This document shows, piece by piece, positions 10,128 to 19,177 of a stretch of DNA of 64,000 bases; the stretch's first letter is position 1; the number at the start of each line of letters is the position of its first letter. The position numbers and the translations under genes were made by a program. Under the pieces are notes generated by a model. It made no database searches. It had not been told where the DNA came from and saw nothing but the letters and a program-made list of their open reading frames with translations. The stretch comes from Marinibacterium sp. (GTDB lineage Bacteria > Pseudomonadota > Alphaproteobacteria > Rhodobacterales > Rhodobacteraceae): contig JAEPNQ010000002.1 in the NCBI GenBank assembly GCA_017643305.1, forward strand, positions 1 to 64,000, written 5' to 3'.

Positions 10128-10864
10128 TCCGCTGGGTGGTCGCGGTCTTCGCCACGGCTTTGGCGAACGTTGCAGCGGCGCAAACCTGCCAGAACCTGGC
10201 CTACGACGGCAACCGCTATACCGTATGTGAAGCGGACATGGCCAATGCCGACCTGCGGCTGTTTCTATATGATCCGGACGGACGCATTTACGGCCATTTT
10301 CCAACCCTCAGCCGCGCGCTGGAAGGTCAGGGGCTGGACATGAGCTTTGCTATGAACGCGGGGATGTACCACGAAGACCGGGCGCCCGTGGGCCATTATG
10401 TGGAAAACGGGCAAGAGATAATGCGCGTGATCCCCAACGCAGGCCCCGGCAATTTTGGCATGCTGCCCAATGGCGTGTTCTGCATTCGAGAAGGCCGCGC
10501 CGACGTGATTGAAACCACTGCTTATCTTGCGCGCAAACCCGCCTGCACCTATGCCACGCAATCGGGCCCGATGCTGGTGATCGAAGGCGCGCTGCACCCC
10601 CGGTTCCTGCCCGACAGCACGTCGCGCTATATCCGCAACGGCGTGGGTACCAGCGCCGATGGCCAGCGGGTGGTGTTTGCGATCTCGGGCAACACGGTGA
10701 CCTTCCACGATTTCGCCAGCTTTTTCCGTGACGGGCTGAACATCCCGAACGCGCTGTTCCTCGATGGCAATATCTCTCGTATATATGCGCCGGAACTGGG
10801 CCGCAATGATGCCGGATTCGCGCTCGGCCCTATCGTGGCGCTGGTCCGCCCGGCGGAAGACTGA
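10124..10864 (+). CDS. Phosphodiester glycosidase family protein, exported
   Basis: 246 residues with an N-terminal signal peptide ending near AAAQ. The NAGPA-like (DUF2233) core is visible: [35 protein letters not shown] and [14 protein letters not shown]. These motifs belong to the family that includes the eukaryotic uncovering enzyme (phosphodiester alpha-N-acetylglucosaminidase) and bacterial homologues. Location is probably periplasmic. It starts at GTG in a GTGA overlap with rbfA, so it is likely co-translated with it, although no functional link is obvious. Confidence 0.82.
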   Translation: MIRWVVAVFATALANVAAAQTCQNLAYDGNRYTVCEADMANADLRLFLYDPDGRIYGHFPTLSRALEGQGLDMSFAMNAGMYHEDRAPVGHYVENGQEIMRVIPNAGPGNFGMLPNGVFCIREGRADVIETTAYLARKPACTYATQSGPMLVIEGALHPRFLPDSTSRYIRNGVGTSADGQRVVFAISGNTVTFHDFASFFRDGLNIPNALFLDGNISRIYAPELGRNDAGFALGPIVALVRPAED

Positions 10865-10944
10865 CGCGGCATCACACCCTGTTTCAGGCAGTTGACGCCC
10901 ACGCCCTGCGCGCGATATGCGGGCGCCCTGCGAAACAGCACTGT

Positions 10945-11853
10945 ATGGCGACAATGGCACGCAAGGGGCGCAACATCTCGGGATGGCTGGTGGTGGACAA
11001 ACCAGCTGGCATGACCTCAGCAGCGGTGGTCAACAAAGTTCGATGGGCCTTCAACGCGCGCAAGGCCGGGCATGCAGGCACACTTGACCCCGATGCCACC
11101 GGTGTTCTGGCGATCGCACTGGGTGAGGCAACCAAAACAGTCAATTTTGTTGCTGACGCACTCAAGGCCTATGCCTTTATCGTGCGTCTGGGCGAAGCCA
11201 CCAACACCGACGACGCCGAAGGTGAGGTCATCACAACCAGCGCCAACCGGCCGACCGATGAAGCCATCAAGGACCATCTCGGCCAGTTTGTTGGCGACAT
11301 CCAGCAAGTCCCACCCAAGTTCTCTGCAGTCAAGATCGATGGCCAACGCGCCTACAAACTCGCTCGCGATGGCGAAGATATGGAGCTATCGGCCCGCCCG
11401 CTCTGGGTCGAGGAGCTGGTACTTTGCGGCCGGCCTGACGCAGATCATGTGGAGCTGGAAATGACTTGCGGTAAAGGCGGCTATGTCCGCGCCATCGCCC
11501 GCGATCTGGGTGCGTCACTAGGCTGCTACGGCCATGTCCGCCAGTTGCGCCGCATCTGGTCCGGTCCGTTTGATATGAAAGATGCGGTCACGCTTGACCA
11601 GATCGAAGAGCTGGCGCGCAGTGAAGAGATCGACGATCTGCTGCTGCCGCTGGAAATTGGGCTGGCCGACCTGCCCGAACTGCGCTGCACCCCCGCGGGT
11701 GCGTCACGGCTGCGCAATGGCAATCCGGGCATAGTGCTAGCGTCAGACGTGGAATATGGTGACGAAGCCTGGGCATCCTATGACGGACAGGCCGTGGCCG
11801 TAGGGATCTACAAAGCCGGGGAACTGCACCCGAACCGCGTGTTCAACCTGTAG
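10945..11853 (+). CDS. truB: tRNA pseudouridine(55) synthase
   Basis: Makes pseudouridine 55 in the T-loop of tRNAs. The catalytic Asp lies in the motif [25 protein letters not shown] near the N-terminus and [13 protein letters not shown] are further family motifs. 302 residues is normal length. ATGs at 10945 and 10954 are both possible; neither has a strong Shine-Dalgarno. It is separated from the rbfA pair by 80 bp. The 3' end meets the NTF2-like gene on the other strand, overlapping by 11 bases. Confidence 0.95.
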   Translation: MATMARKGRNISGWLVVDKPAGMTSAAVVNKVRWAFNARKAGHAGTLDPDATGVLAIALGEATKTVNFVADALKAYAFIVRLGEATNTDDAEGEVITTSANRPTDEAIKDHLGQFVGDIQQVPPKFSAVKIDGQRAYKLARDGEDMELSARPLWVEELVLCGRPDADHVELEMTCGKGGYVRAIARDLGASLGCYGHVRQLRRIWSGPFDMKDAVTLDQIEELARSEEIDDLLLPLEIGLADLPELRCTPAGASRLRNGNPGIVLASDVEYGDEAWASYDGQAVAVGIYKAGELHPNRVFNL

Positions 11854-12217
11854 TCTCGCGCAGGTGAAACACCTTGGCGACGATCTGCCAGCGCCCATCG
11901 TGGAACAGCAGCGTCAGGATGTCGTTGAAATGCATCCCCAGCCAAGTGTCTTCTACCGCAACCACAGCCATGTCACCGGTGATAGAAATTGATCCGATCC
12001 GCCACCAAGGGTCGGTGTCCGGAGTCTCAACCGCCTTCAGCACGCCAGCGATAAACGCCTCCCGATCATCCCATTCCAACCCGCCGTCGAAATGCCCGAT
12101 GCAGCTCATCTTTTCATGCATTGCCGCGCGCAGTTTGTTGGGATCCGCGCCGCACATGCCTTCGACATAGGTTCTGACCACCCGCGCGATCTCAACATGA
12201 TCAGCCTCATTGCTCAT
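11843..12217 (-). CDS. NTF2-like fold protein (SnoaL/lumazine-binding-like)
   Basis: 124-residue cone-fold protein of the NTF2 superfamily: an N-terminal helix pair ([26 protein letters not shown]), then strands ending in [20 protein letters not shown]. The start at 12217 has a very good AGGAGGT nine bases upstream; the open frame extends to 12772 but only as a shadow of the opposite gene. No catalytic residues can be named. Members bind or transform small hydrophobic molecules or are of unknown role. Confidence 0.82.
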   Translation of the reverse strand: MSNEADHVEIARVVRTYVEGMCGADPNKLRAAMHEKMSCIGHFDGGLEWDDREAFIAGVLKAVETPDTDPWWRIGSISITGDMAVVAVEDTWLGMHFNDILTLLFHDGRWQIVAKVFHLRETTG

Positions 12218-12286
12218 GGCTTGACACCTCCTGCTGTATGACAGACAGCCTAGCCTCCGAACCTTATGGAAGCGAGGGAAACGGGC

Positions 12287-12790
12287 ATGCTGACCCGCAC
12301 CCATACCAAAGGCGATGCGCCATCGACCGCCATCTATTCCGATTGCGAACGCTATCGGTACAGCCTGGCCCGGGTCTGGGACCCAGCCGGGCGGCGGGTC
12401 ATGTTCGTCATGCTGAACCCCTCCACCGCGACCGAGGTGCAGAACGACCCGACTGTCGAACGCTGTGAGCGCCGGGCGCGCGCGCTTGGGTATGGCAGCT
12501 TTCAAGTTACCAATATTTTTGCCTGGCGCGATACCGACCCAAAGAAAATGCGCGCGGCATCCGATCCGGTGGGCCCAGAAAACGATGCCGCCATCCTGCA
12601 GGGAGCGGGTTGGGCCGATGACATAGTCGCCGCCTGGGGCACCCATGGCGCCCATCTGGATCGCGGTACAGCAGTGGAGGCGTTGCTGCGTGGCGTGGAA
12701 CAGCCCCTGTACCACCTCGGGCTCAGCCAGGCAGGGCACCCAAAACACCCGCTGTACATCAGCTATGCGCAACGCCCGATCCCATGGTAA
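12287..12790 (+). CDS. DUF1643 domain protein
   Basis: About 167 residues. The motif VMLNPSTATEVQNDPTVERC followed by NIFAWRDTDPKKM and AAWGTHG is characteristic of DUF1643, a widespread bacterial family without a known activity, found in many contexts. The ATG at 12287 is preferred since GAGGGAAA lies before it and the family begins with this segment; 12266 is the alternative. Divergent from the NTF2-like gene. Function unknown. Confidence 0.85.
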   Translation: MLTRTHTKGDAPSTAIYSDCERYRYSLARVWDPAGRRVMFVMLNPSTATEVQNDPTVERCERRARALGYGSFQVTNIFAWRDTDPKKMRAASDPVGPENDAAILQGAGWADDIVAAWGTHGAHLDRGTAVEALLRGVEQPLYHLGLSQAGHPKHPLYISYAQRPIPW

Positions 12791-12891
12791 ATGCGCGCTA
12801 ACCCATTAACCTATATTGTGAAATCTCTTTGACCTGCATGCCCTGACCGGGCCCACTAAGGTCGGTGTGATGGAATGTGAGTGGTGATGAA

Positions 12892-13857
12892 ATGCTGTGG
12901 TTGGCCGGCCTGCTGGGGATGTTTGCAATTGGTGTGTCGGCGTTCGCGTGCGCGGACGAACTGACGCCGGTATCGGAGGACGCCGACGATCTTTTGGGTG
13001 AGGATGTCGGCACCGGTGATCTTGTCGACGACCTGACGGCTGACAGCTTCGACGTTGGCCTAATCCTGCCCGGAACAGACAGCGCCGATGTGCTGGGTGG
13101 GGCTGACGGCAATGACCAGATAAATGGCTATGACGGCGACGATACCGTCGTTGGCATGTACGGCGATGATGTCCTGCATGGTGGCAAAGGCAACGATGCA
13201 GTCGCAGGGATTGAAGGCGCCGACGAACTACATGGCGAATACGGCGATGACACCTTGGCAGGCGGCGATGGCGACGATGCGATGTTCGGCCATGGCGATG
13301 GCGACACGCTGGCAGGTGGTGACGGCGATGACGAACTGCATGGTGGCGATGGTAACGACACGCTTGCTGGCGGGGCTGGAGACGACGCATTGCATGGCGG
13401 TCTTTGCGAAGATGCGCTGGCGGGCGGCGAAGGCGAAGACACACTGTTTGGCGGATGGGGCGATGATGCTCTGACCGGACAGGACGATACCGAACCGAAC
13501 AGCGTCGATTACCTGAACGGCGGCGGTGGCGACGACACCATCATCGCGGGCCAGTCCGACATCGTGACTACGGGAGATGGCGCAGACGCCATCGCACTGG
13601 GCCAATGGCTGGAAGACGCCGCGACCGAGATCACGGATTATGACGCCGCAGATGATTCCCTGCTGCTGGTCTGGGATCTTGAAGAAGACCCCGATCCCCA
13701 GGTCACAATCCTGGTCGACGAAGCGGATGCGTCCATAAACCATGTCCTGGTCAACGGTACGAAAATCGCCACTGTGCACGGCGCAACACCGCCGGACCCG
13801 CTGGACATCATCCTAGTGGATAGCGGTCTGACGGGACCCGGCCTGCAAGCTGGGTAA
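12892..13857 (+). CDS. RTX-type calcium-binding repeat protein
   Basis: About 321 residues. A short hydrophobic N-terminus (MLWLAGLLGMFAIGVSAFA) is followed by an acidic linker and then a run of nonapeptide-like repeats of the form GGxGxDxLx (for example GGADGNDQI, GGDGDDEL, GGAGDDAL) between about residues 60 and 215, the parallel beta-roll that binds calcium. The C-terminal region (about 215-321) has no repeats. No type I secretion genes are nearby. The N-terminal hydrophobic segment is unusual for RTX proteins, which normally carry an uncleaved C-terminal export signal. Function unknown; probably surface-associated or secreted. Confidence 0.85.
   Translation: MLWLAGLLGMFAIGVSAFACADELTPVSEDADDLLGEDVGTGDLVDDLTADSFDVGLILPGTDSADVLGGADGNDQINGYDGDDTVVGMYGDDVLHGGKGNDAVAGIEGADELHGEYGDDTLAGGDGDDAMFGHGDGDTLAGGDGDDELHGGDGNDTLAGGAGDDALHGGLCEDALAGGEGEDTLFGGWGDDALTGQDDTEPNSVDYLNGGGGDDTIIAGQSDIVTTGDGADAIALGQWLEDAATEITDYDAADDSLLLVWDLEEDPDPQVTILVDEADASINHVLVNGTKIATVHGATPPDPLDIILVDSGLTGPGLQAG
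13090..13480 (+). repeat. Degenerate tandem 27-bp repeats encoding RTX nonapeptides
   Basis: Recurring GGCGATGG(C/T)GACGA-like blocks follow one another every 27 or 54 bases inside the RTX gene. This is a protein-coding repeat and not a CRISPR array, because no unrelated spacers separate the units. Confidence 0.8.
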
Positions 13858-13886
13858 CCCACCCAAGGTCTAACCCCCTAAACTCT

Positions 13887-13915
13887 TTGCCATTCCGCGC
13901 AAAAGCGCCTATACG
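13887..13915 (+). promoter_or_regulatory. Candidate promoter of rpsO
   Basis: TTGCCA (13887-13892) and TATACG (13910-13915) are separated by exactly 17 bases, a good sigma-70-type arrangement. The predicted transcript would carry a leader of about 95 bases before rpsO, which leaves room for S15 autoregulation. Confidence 0.5.
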
Positions 13916-14016
13916 CCCACACCTGCGCCAGAATCATCTGGACGAACACTCCACGGGCCTGTGCTGGACGACATCCCGGCCTGTGCCATTCACACTAGCC
14001 TTTCAAGGAGATCCCG

Positions 14017-14286
14017 ATGTCGATTACTGCTGAAGAGAAAGCACGGGTGATGAAGGAATTCGCCACCAAAGACGGCGATACCGGTTCCCCCGAAGTGCAG
14101 GTTGCAATCCTGACCTCGCGCATCACCACGCTGACCGAACACTTCAAAACTCACAAGAAAGATAACCACAGCCGTCGCGGCCTGCTTAAGCTGGTTGCTC
14201 AGCGCCGGAAGCTGCTGGACTATCTGAAGGGCAAAGAAGAAGCGCGCTATCAGGACCTGATCAAGCGCCTGGGCATCCGCCGCTAA
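14017..14286 (+). CDS. rpsO: 30S ribosomal protein S15
   Basis: 89 residues, the normal length. Family motifs include [41 protein letters not shown] and [13 protein letters not shown]15 is a primary binder of the 16S rRNA central domain. CAAGGAGAT precedes the ATG at ideal spacing, and an intrinsic terminator follows. In many bacteria rpsO is directly followed by pnp; here an opposite-strand SGNH gene and about 1.3 kb separate them. Confidence 0.98.
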   Translation: MSITAEEKARVMKEFATKDGDTGSPEVQVAILTSRITTLTEHFKTHKKDNHSRRGLLKLVAQRRKLLDYLKGKEEARYQDLIKRLGIRR

Positions 14287-14312
14287 GGCCCCGCCCCGCA
14301 AGGGACCTAACA

Positions 14313-14344
14313 AACGCCCGCCACTCTGGTGGGCGTTTTGCTTT
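14313..14344 (+). terminator. Intrinsic terminator after rpsO
   Basis: AACGCCCGCC and its complement flank a short loop (stem about 14313-14337), followed by a T-rich tail (GTTTTGCTTTT). It ends the rpsO transcript. Confidence 0.85.
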
Positions 14345-14379
14345 TCAGGAGAGCGCCTAGGCAAGGTCACTGAGAGACG

Positions 14380-15093
14380 TCAGTTGGCCGATGCCTGCCG
14401 CATAACCGCCGCCGCGCGTTTGCCAGTTTCGTGAGACGCCTTGACCGACGGGTGGATCATATCAACCGCGTGAAAGCTGCGATCACCGCTGGGTACCAGC
14501 CGTGCAACCGACAGGAAATGCACGCCGTTCATGCCCTGCGCCATCCGCGCCAGGCGGCGCTCCAGCTCGTCCCCGTCATCCCGGCAATGTTCGATGATCG
14601 ACCCCACACCAGGGCTGCGCAGATAGCCCAGATAAATCACCTGCGCCCCGGTCGTCCGCAGCTTGGCCACGTTCGACGGAATCACACCCTGCGCCCCGTC
14701 TTGCGAAATCATCTTATTCATCCGAGCCTCGCAATTATCGCAGTTGCAGCCAAGCCAAAGATCATTTCCGCCACCGTTCAGCACAATCCAATCCCAGTCG
14801 CCTTTGACATACTGGCTGGAAATCTTCAGGCCCGCCGATCCGGTGATTGGTAAATTGTATATTACGTGCGCGCCTGATACTGCGCGGCTCATCACCGGTT
14901 GGCTCAGTTCGTTAGCGATCACCTCTAGGATCGAATTTCCACCACCACCATTCCAGGACATCATTGAATCGCCCATCGCGAGAATACGCGGAGGCACCAT
15001 GGTGGTGTTCGGACCAACGGTCACACAGCCCACAACCAGGGCCAACAGACCCGCCAAAACAGATGCCAGTTTGAACTTGCTCGTACCGAACAT
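14380..15093 (-). CDS. SGNH/GDSL-family hydrolase, predicted lipoprotein
   Basis: 237 residues with a lipoprotein signal peptide (lipobox LVVGC). The four SGNH blocks are visible: LAMGDSMMSW (nucleophile Ser), GG in the ILEVIANEL to NLPITGSAG region, NGGGNDLW (Asn) and DMIHPS (Asp-His pair). Such enzymes are esterases, lipases or carbohydrate deacetylases. The Cys-rich insertion GCNCDNCEARM after the Asn block is notable. It sits between rpsO and pnp on the opposite strand. AAAGGGA lies upstream of the ATG. Confidence 0.85.
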   Translation of the reverse strand: MFGTSKFKLASVLAGLLALVVGCVTVGPNTTMVPPRILAMGDSMMSWNGGGGNSILEVIANELSQPVMSRAVSGAHVIYNLPITGSAGLKISSQYVKGDWDWIVLNGGGNDLWLGCNCDNCEARMNKMISQDGAQGVIPSNVAKLRTTGAQVIYLGYLRSPGVGSIIEHCRDDGDELERRLARMAQGMNGVHFLSVARLVPSGDRSFHAVDMIHPSVKASHETGKRAAAVMRQASAN

Positions 15094-15206
15094 GCCCTAT
15101 CGTCCCTTTCAATTTCGCTCGTCACTTAAAATCCGCCACATAAGATAAAAGCTTTGTGTTGAAACAGTGTCGAAACAAGCCAGTTTTTTGAATCTCCCCG
15201 CGACCC

Positions 15207-15431
15207 ATGTTCACCAAAGCCAGCACAACGGGCAATGACGCCAACGACTGGTTTATCTTGCAGGACGTGGCCAAAAGCACCGCAAAAGACACCGACCTGG
15301 TCCACTACCACGCACAGACCAAAGACGGTATTGGCCTCAGCGCCATCACACGCCTAGCAGGTAGCAGCTTTACCCTCATCGGCTCCGACGGAACAATGCG
15401 GACAACCGAGTTGTCGATCTCGGCGGGCTGA
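15207..15431 (+). CDS. Doubtful small ORF (74 codons), possibly a gene fragment
   Basis: The frame contains an internally plausible beta-rich segment (VHYHAQTKDGIGLSAITRL, SFTLIGSDGT) but has no Shine-Dalgarno before its ATG and no family I recognise. It may be the remnant of a larger secreted protein. Codon use looks coding-like. Treat as uncertain. Confidence 0.3.
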   Translation: MFTKASTTGNDANDWFILQDVAKSTAKDTDLVHYHAQTKDGIGLSAITRLAGSSFTLIGSDGTMRTTELSISAG

Positions 15432-15648
15432 TCGCCCTGCCGGCTAGTGATTTCGTGCCCTAACCAAGCCATAAGCCAATAGAGTATTCCCTTTCAGGCA
15501 AAACTGATGTATCCGCCCGCCCATCTGAGACGTGGCGCCCAGACCCCGGCGCTGTGAGAGCAAGATAATGGGGTCGGCGGCAATGGGGCCGCCATGCAAA
15601 ACGGGAGACCCCGGAGGGCCGGGGAGTGCTCCCTTACAAGGACGCAAG
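15432..15648 (+). promoter_or_regulatory. Structured 5' leader of pnp
   Basis: Three stem-loops can be drawn in a row: GACCCC/GGGGTC (15542-15575), GGCGGC/GCCGCC (15576-15593), and a two-part stem GGGAG-CCCCGG/CCGGGG-CTCCC (15603-15633). The ribosome-binding site AAGGA follows directly at 15638-15642. In enteric bacteria pnp is autoregulated through a leader hairpin cut by RNase III; the same logic is inferred here. No gene is seen in this stretch. Confidence 0.5.
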
Positions 15649-17796
15649 ATGTTCAACATTTCCAAGAAAAGCATACAGTGGGGCGAAGAAACGCTCACGC
15701 TGGAAACAGGCAAGGTTGCCCGTCAGGCTGACGGGTCGGTCATTGCAACGCTGGGCGAAACCAGCGTTATGGCCAACGTCACCTTTGCCAAGGAACCAAA
15801 GCCGGGCCAGGATTTCTTTCCGCTGACGGTTCACTATCAGGAAAAATACTATGCCGCAGGCAAAGTGCCCGGCGGTTTCTTCAAGCGCGAAGCGCGCCCA
15901 ACCGAAAAAGAAACGCTGACCGCGCGCCTGATCGACCGGCCGATCCGCCCACTGTTTGTCCCCGGCTTCAAACACGAAGTGCTGGTGATGTGCACCGTGC
16001 TCAGCCATGACCTAGTTAACGATCCCGACATCGTCGCCATGATCGCTGCCTCGGCCGCGCTGACAATTTCCGGTGTTCCGTTCATGGGCCCGATCGGCGG
16101 CTGCCGCGTTGGTTTCGAAGATGGCGAATACGTGCTGAACCCCACTGTGGATGACATGCACGAACTGCGCCTGAATCCTGATCAGCGTCTTGACCTGGTG
16201 GTTGCCGGGACAAAAGACGCCGTGATGATGGTGGAATCCGAAGCGTACGAGCTGTCCGAAGCCGAAATGCTGGGTGCCGTGACCTTCGCGCATAAACAAA
16301 TCCAGCCAGTGATCGACCTGATCATCTCGCTGGCCGAAGAAGCCGCGAAAGAACCGTTCGACTTCCAGCCGCCGGATTACGCAGACCTCTACGATGCTGT
16401 TTCGGCTGCAGGCGAAGAACAGATGCGCGGCGCATTTGCCATCACCGACAAACAGGAACGCACCGCCGCCGTGTCCGCAGCCCGCGAAACTATCAAAGGC
16501 GCGCTGACCGAAGAGCAACTGGCAGACACCAACCTCGGCTCTGCCATGAAGAAGCTGGAAGCCAGCATTCTGCGCGGCGATGTCGTAAAAGGCGGCAAGC
16601 GGATCGACGGGCGCGACACCGCCACCGTGCGTCCGATCGTGGCCGAAACTGGCCTGTTGCCGCGGACCCATGGTTCAGCCCTGTTCACCCGCGGGGAAAC
16701 CCAAGGTCTTGTCGTGACCACGCTGGGCACCGGCGACGACGAACAGTTCATCGATGCCCTGCACGGCACGTTCAAATCGAACTTCCTGCTGCACTACAAC
16801 TTCCCGCCATACTCGGTCGGTGAAGCGGGGCGTGTTGGCCCTCCGGGACGTCGTGAAATTGGCCACGGCAAACTGGCCTGGCGTGCGCTGCAGGCCGTTC
16901 TGCCTGCGCCGACCGACTTCCCTTACACCGTGCGGCTGGTCTCCGAGATCACCGAATCCAACGGTTCGTCCTCTATGGCGTCCGTCTGCGGTGGCTCCCT
17001 GTCCATGATGGATGCCGGTGTTCCACTGAAATCCGCGGTGGCCGGTGTCGCCATGGGTCTGATCTTGGAAGATGACGGATCCTACGCGATCCTGACAGAC
17101 ATTCTGGGTGACGAAGACCACTTGGGAGACATGGACTTCAAAGTCGCAGGCACCGAAAACGGCATCACCTCGCTCCAGATGGACATCAAGGTGGCCGGGA
17201 TCACGCCGGAGATCATGGAAAAGGCGCTGGCACAGGCCAAAGACGGCCGTATGCACATCCTTGCCGCGATGAACAAGGCGCTGAGCAAAACCTCTGCCTT
17301 CTCCATCCACGCCCCGCGCATCGAGACTATGAACATCCCCACCGACAAGATCCGTGAAGTGATCGGGTCCGGCGGCAAGGTCATCCGCGAGATCGTGGAA
17401 GTGTCCGGCGCCAAGGTCGACATCAACGACGATGGCGTGATCAAGATCGCATCGCCGAACGGTGAAGCGATCCAGAAGGCCTATGACATGATCCACGCAA
17501 TCGTGGCCGAACCCGAAGTGGGCGAAATCTACAACGGTAAGGTCGTGAAGATCGTCGATTTTGGCGCCTTCGTGAACTTCTTTGGCAAGCGCGATGGGCT
17601 GGTGCATGTCAGCCAGATCCTGCCGAAGCGTCTGAACCATCCGTCGGATGTACTGAAGGAAGGCCAAGACGTAAAAGTCAAGCTGTTGGGCTTTGACGAC
17701 CGCGGCAAGGTGCGCCTGTCGATGAAGGTCGTCGACCAGGAAACCGGCGAAGAAATCGTGCCGGAGAAAAAGGAAAAGAAGGACGAGGACGAATAA
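15649..17796 (+). CDS. pnp: Polyribonucleotide nucleotidyltransferase (PNPase)
   Basis: 3'-5' phosphorolytic exoribonuclease of 715 residues, central to mRNA decay. It has two RNase PH domains with an alpha-helical linker ([54 protein letters not shown] with the catalytic Asp cluster), then a KH domain ([14 protein letters not shown], GxxG loop) and a C-terminal S1 domain ([20 protein letters not shown]). The open frame extends upstream to 15532, but the ATG at 15649 has AAGGA seven bases before it and gives the family start MFNISKKSI. Confidence 0.98.
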   Translation: MFNISKKSIQWGEETLTLETGKVARQADGSVIATLGETSVMANVTFAKEPKPGQDFFPLTVHYQEKYYAAGKVPGGFFKREARPTEKETLTARLIDRPIRPLFVPGFKHEVLVMCTVLSHDLVNDPDIVAMIAASAALTISGVPFMGPIGGCRVGFEDGEYVLNPTVDDMHELRLNPDQRLDLVVAGTKDAVMMVESEAYELSEAEMLGAVTFAHKQIQPVIDLIISLAEEAAKEPFDFQPPDYADLYDAVSAAGEEQMRGAFAITDKQERTAAVSAARETIKGALTEEQLADTNLGSAMKKLEASILRGDVVKGGKRIDGRDTATVRPIVAETGLLPRTHGSALFTRGETQGLVVTTLGTGDDEQFIDALHGTFKSNFLLHYNFPPYSVGEAGRVGPPGRREIGHGKLAWRALQAVLPAPTDFPYTVRLVSEITESNGSSSMASVCGGSLSMMDAGVPLKSAVAGVAMGLILEDDGSYAILTDILGDEDHLGDMDFKVAGTENGITSLQMDIKVAGITPEIMEKALAQAKDGRMHILAAMNKALSKTSAFSIHAPRIETMNIPTDKIREVIGSGGKVIREIVEVSGAKVDINDDGVIKIASPNGEAIQKAYDMIHAIVAEPEVGEIYNGKVVKIVDFGAFVNFFGKRDGLVHVSQILPKRLNHPSDVLKEGQDVKVKLLGFDDRGKVRLSMKVVDQETGEEIVPEKKEKKDEDE

Positions 17797-17822
17797 TCTT
17801 CCGGTCTTCTTAACCAGACGCG

Positions 17823-17854
17823 AAGCCCCGCCAATCCGGCGGGGCTTTTCATTT
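17823..17854 (+). terminator. Intrinsic terminator after pnp
   Basis: AAGCCCCGCC and GGCGGGGCTT form a strong stem with a small loop, followed by TTTTCATTTT. Confidence 0.9.
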
Positions 17855-18013
17855 TCCATCCGTATTCAGTCGGTTCCTTAATGCACGGATCGACATAATC
17901 CTTGGCATAAAGCCCTCGTTTAACCCGAAATCCAATCGCATCAGTGCGTCCCACTTCCCAACTCTCTCCCATGCAGCATGGCAATGCCTCACTTTTGAAA
18001 CGGGAGACCCCAG

Positions 18014-18349
18014 ATGAAAAACCTGAAACCAATCGTTCTGTCCGACCTGATCCTTGCTGTGCCCGCCATCGCCACCGCCCAGTTCGGGTTGGGTGACACC
18101 ATTGGCACCTCTGACGCCGATATTGCTACGCTGGACACGCAGTTCGATCAGTGGGGGCTAGTGGCCGTGCTTTCGATCAAGGGTTTGTCGATCGCGGAGA
18201 TCGCCACCATGCGCAACACAAGGGAAGGCACGGTCAAAGCCCAGAACGCCGCTCTTTACCGCAAAGCAGTTATCTCCGGCCGCCCGCAATTGCTGAGCCT
18301 GTGTATCGCAGACCTGATGACAGGCAGCGTGGTGAAACCAGAAGACTGA
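18014..18349 (+). CDS. Degenerate LuxR-type HTH protein with an N-terminal hydrophobic segment
   Basis: 111 residues. The C-terminal half (KGLSIAEIATMRNTREGTVK to RPQLLSLCIADLM) is a clear LuxR-type helix-turn-helix recognition region. The first helix of the domain, normally reading like LTPAERDVAL, appears shortened: FDQWGL runs straight into VAVLSIKGLS. The N-terminus (MKNLKPIVLSDLILAVPAIATA) looks like a signal peptide or a single membrane anchor. I infer a small membrane-anchored or decayed regulator with an in-frame loss of about eight residues. GGGAG lies before the ATG. DNA binding is doubtful. Confidence 0.6.
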   Translation: MKNLKPIVLSDLILAVPAIATAQFGLGDTIGTSDADIATLDTQFDQWGLVAVLSIKGLSIAEIATMRNTREGTVKAQNAALYRKAVISGRPQLLSLCIADLMTGSVVKPED

Positions 18350-18389
18350 GCCGTCTTTTCCCAGCGGTCGTTCTGGCGCATAAGGTACC

Positions 18390-19109
18390 ATGGACAGCAT
18401 GATCATCCACCTCCCCAGCGCAACCTCCCGCGCGGCCCATGTGGCCAAGCTGTGTGAATTGTTGCCCAACGCACAGGTGGTCGAAGCGGTAAACGGCGCC
18501 GACGCGATAGCCACGGGCGAAGGCCACCTGGCGGCGGGGCCAGTCTGCGCCCCCCGCTATCCGTTTGCACTCAGCCCGGGCGAAGTCGGCTGTTTCCTGA
18601 GCCACCGGTCCTGCTGGCAACGGCTGGCAGAGAGCGACGCGGACTATGCGTTGATCGTGGAAGATGATTTTGACATCGACCCGGCGGCCTGGGCCCCTGC
18701 CCAGCGCCTTGTACAGGCGCATGGAGATGTAGACAGCTACATCCGCCTACCCGCCAAACCTCGCGAAAAACCAGTGCAGGTGATCGCGGAAGACAGCGGT
18801 GCGCGCATGTTCCTGCCACGCAGGATCGGGCTGCAGACTGTTGCGCAGGTGGTCGGACGAAATGCTGCAACCCGGCTGTTGGCAGCCAGTCCGAAGTTAG
18901 ATAGGCCGGTTGATGCATTCCTGCAGATGCACTGGCACACTCGCCAGACAATTTACACGATCCTGCCCAGCGGGGTGCACGAACGGACCGCGGAACTGGG
19001 CGGATCTACGATCCAGTCTGACACACCGGCCAAGGCAAAGCTGGCGCGCGAAATAAAACGCGCGGTGTACCGGGCCAAGATCGCCACCCGACCGCAAACC
19101 CCCAGATAA
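18390..19109 (+). CDS. Glycosyltransferase family 25 protein (LPS-type)
   Basis: 239 residues. The GT25 signatures are visible: LSPGEVGCFLSHRSCWQ and ALIVEDDFDID, where the EDD block binds metal and nucleotide sugar. N-terminal MIIHLPSATSRAAHVAKL matches the typical start. Members add galactose or glucose to lipooligosaccharide. AAGGTACC precedes the ATG at 18390; 18399 is an alternative start. Followed by a strong bidirectional terminator. Confidence 0.85.
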   Translation: MDSMIIHLPSATSRAAHVAKLCELLPNAQVVEAVNGADAIATGEGHLAAGPVCAPRYPFALSPGEVGCFLSHRSCWQRLAESDADYALIVEDDFDIDPAAWAPAQRLVQAHGDVDSYIRLPAKPREKPVQVIAEDSGARMFLPRRIGLQTVAQVVGRNAATRLLAASPKLDRPVDAFLQMHWHTRQTIYTILPSGVHERTAELGGSTIQSDTPAKAKLAREIKRAVYRAKIATRPQTPR

Positions 19110-19122
19110 CCTTCTGATGGAG

Positions 19123-19164
19123 GCGGGAATTTTTGAAAAATTCCCGCTCGAAAAATCGATTTTT
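19123..19164. terminator. Bidirectional terminator: two adjacent perfect palindromes
   Basis: GCGGGAATTTTT and its exact complement flank a single G (19123-19147), directly followed by the 14-bp palindrome AAAAATCGATTTTT (19151-19164). A/T runs on both sides let it end both the GT25 transcript (+) and the peroxiredoxin transcript (-). Confidence 0.8.
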
Positions 19165-19177
19165 TGGACCGTTTGTG

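Noticed and set aside
12218..12772. N-terminal extension of the NTF2-like protein
   Set aside because: It is antisense to the DUF1643 gene, and a strong Shine-Dalgarno points to the ATG at 12217.
13090..13480. Repeats that could suggest a CRISPR array
   Set aside because: The units are in-frame coding repeats (RTX nonapeptides) without unrelated spacers.
16675..17859. Long minus-strand open frame (394 codons)
   Set aside because: Antisense to pnp, low-complexity His/Asp-rich translation and no start signals.
15600..18011. Shared 13-mer AACGGGAGACCCC before pnp and before the LuxR-like gene
   Set aside because: Only two copies; at the second it overlaps an ordinary Shine-Dalgarno. Too short to claim a regulatory link.
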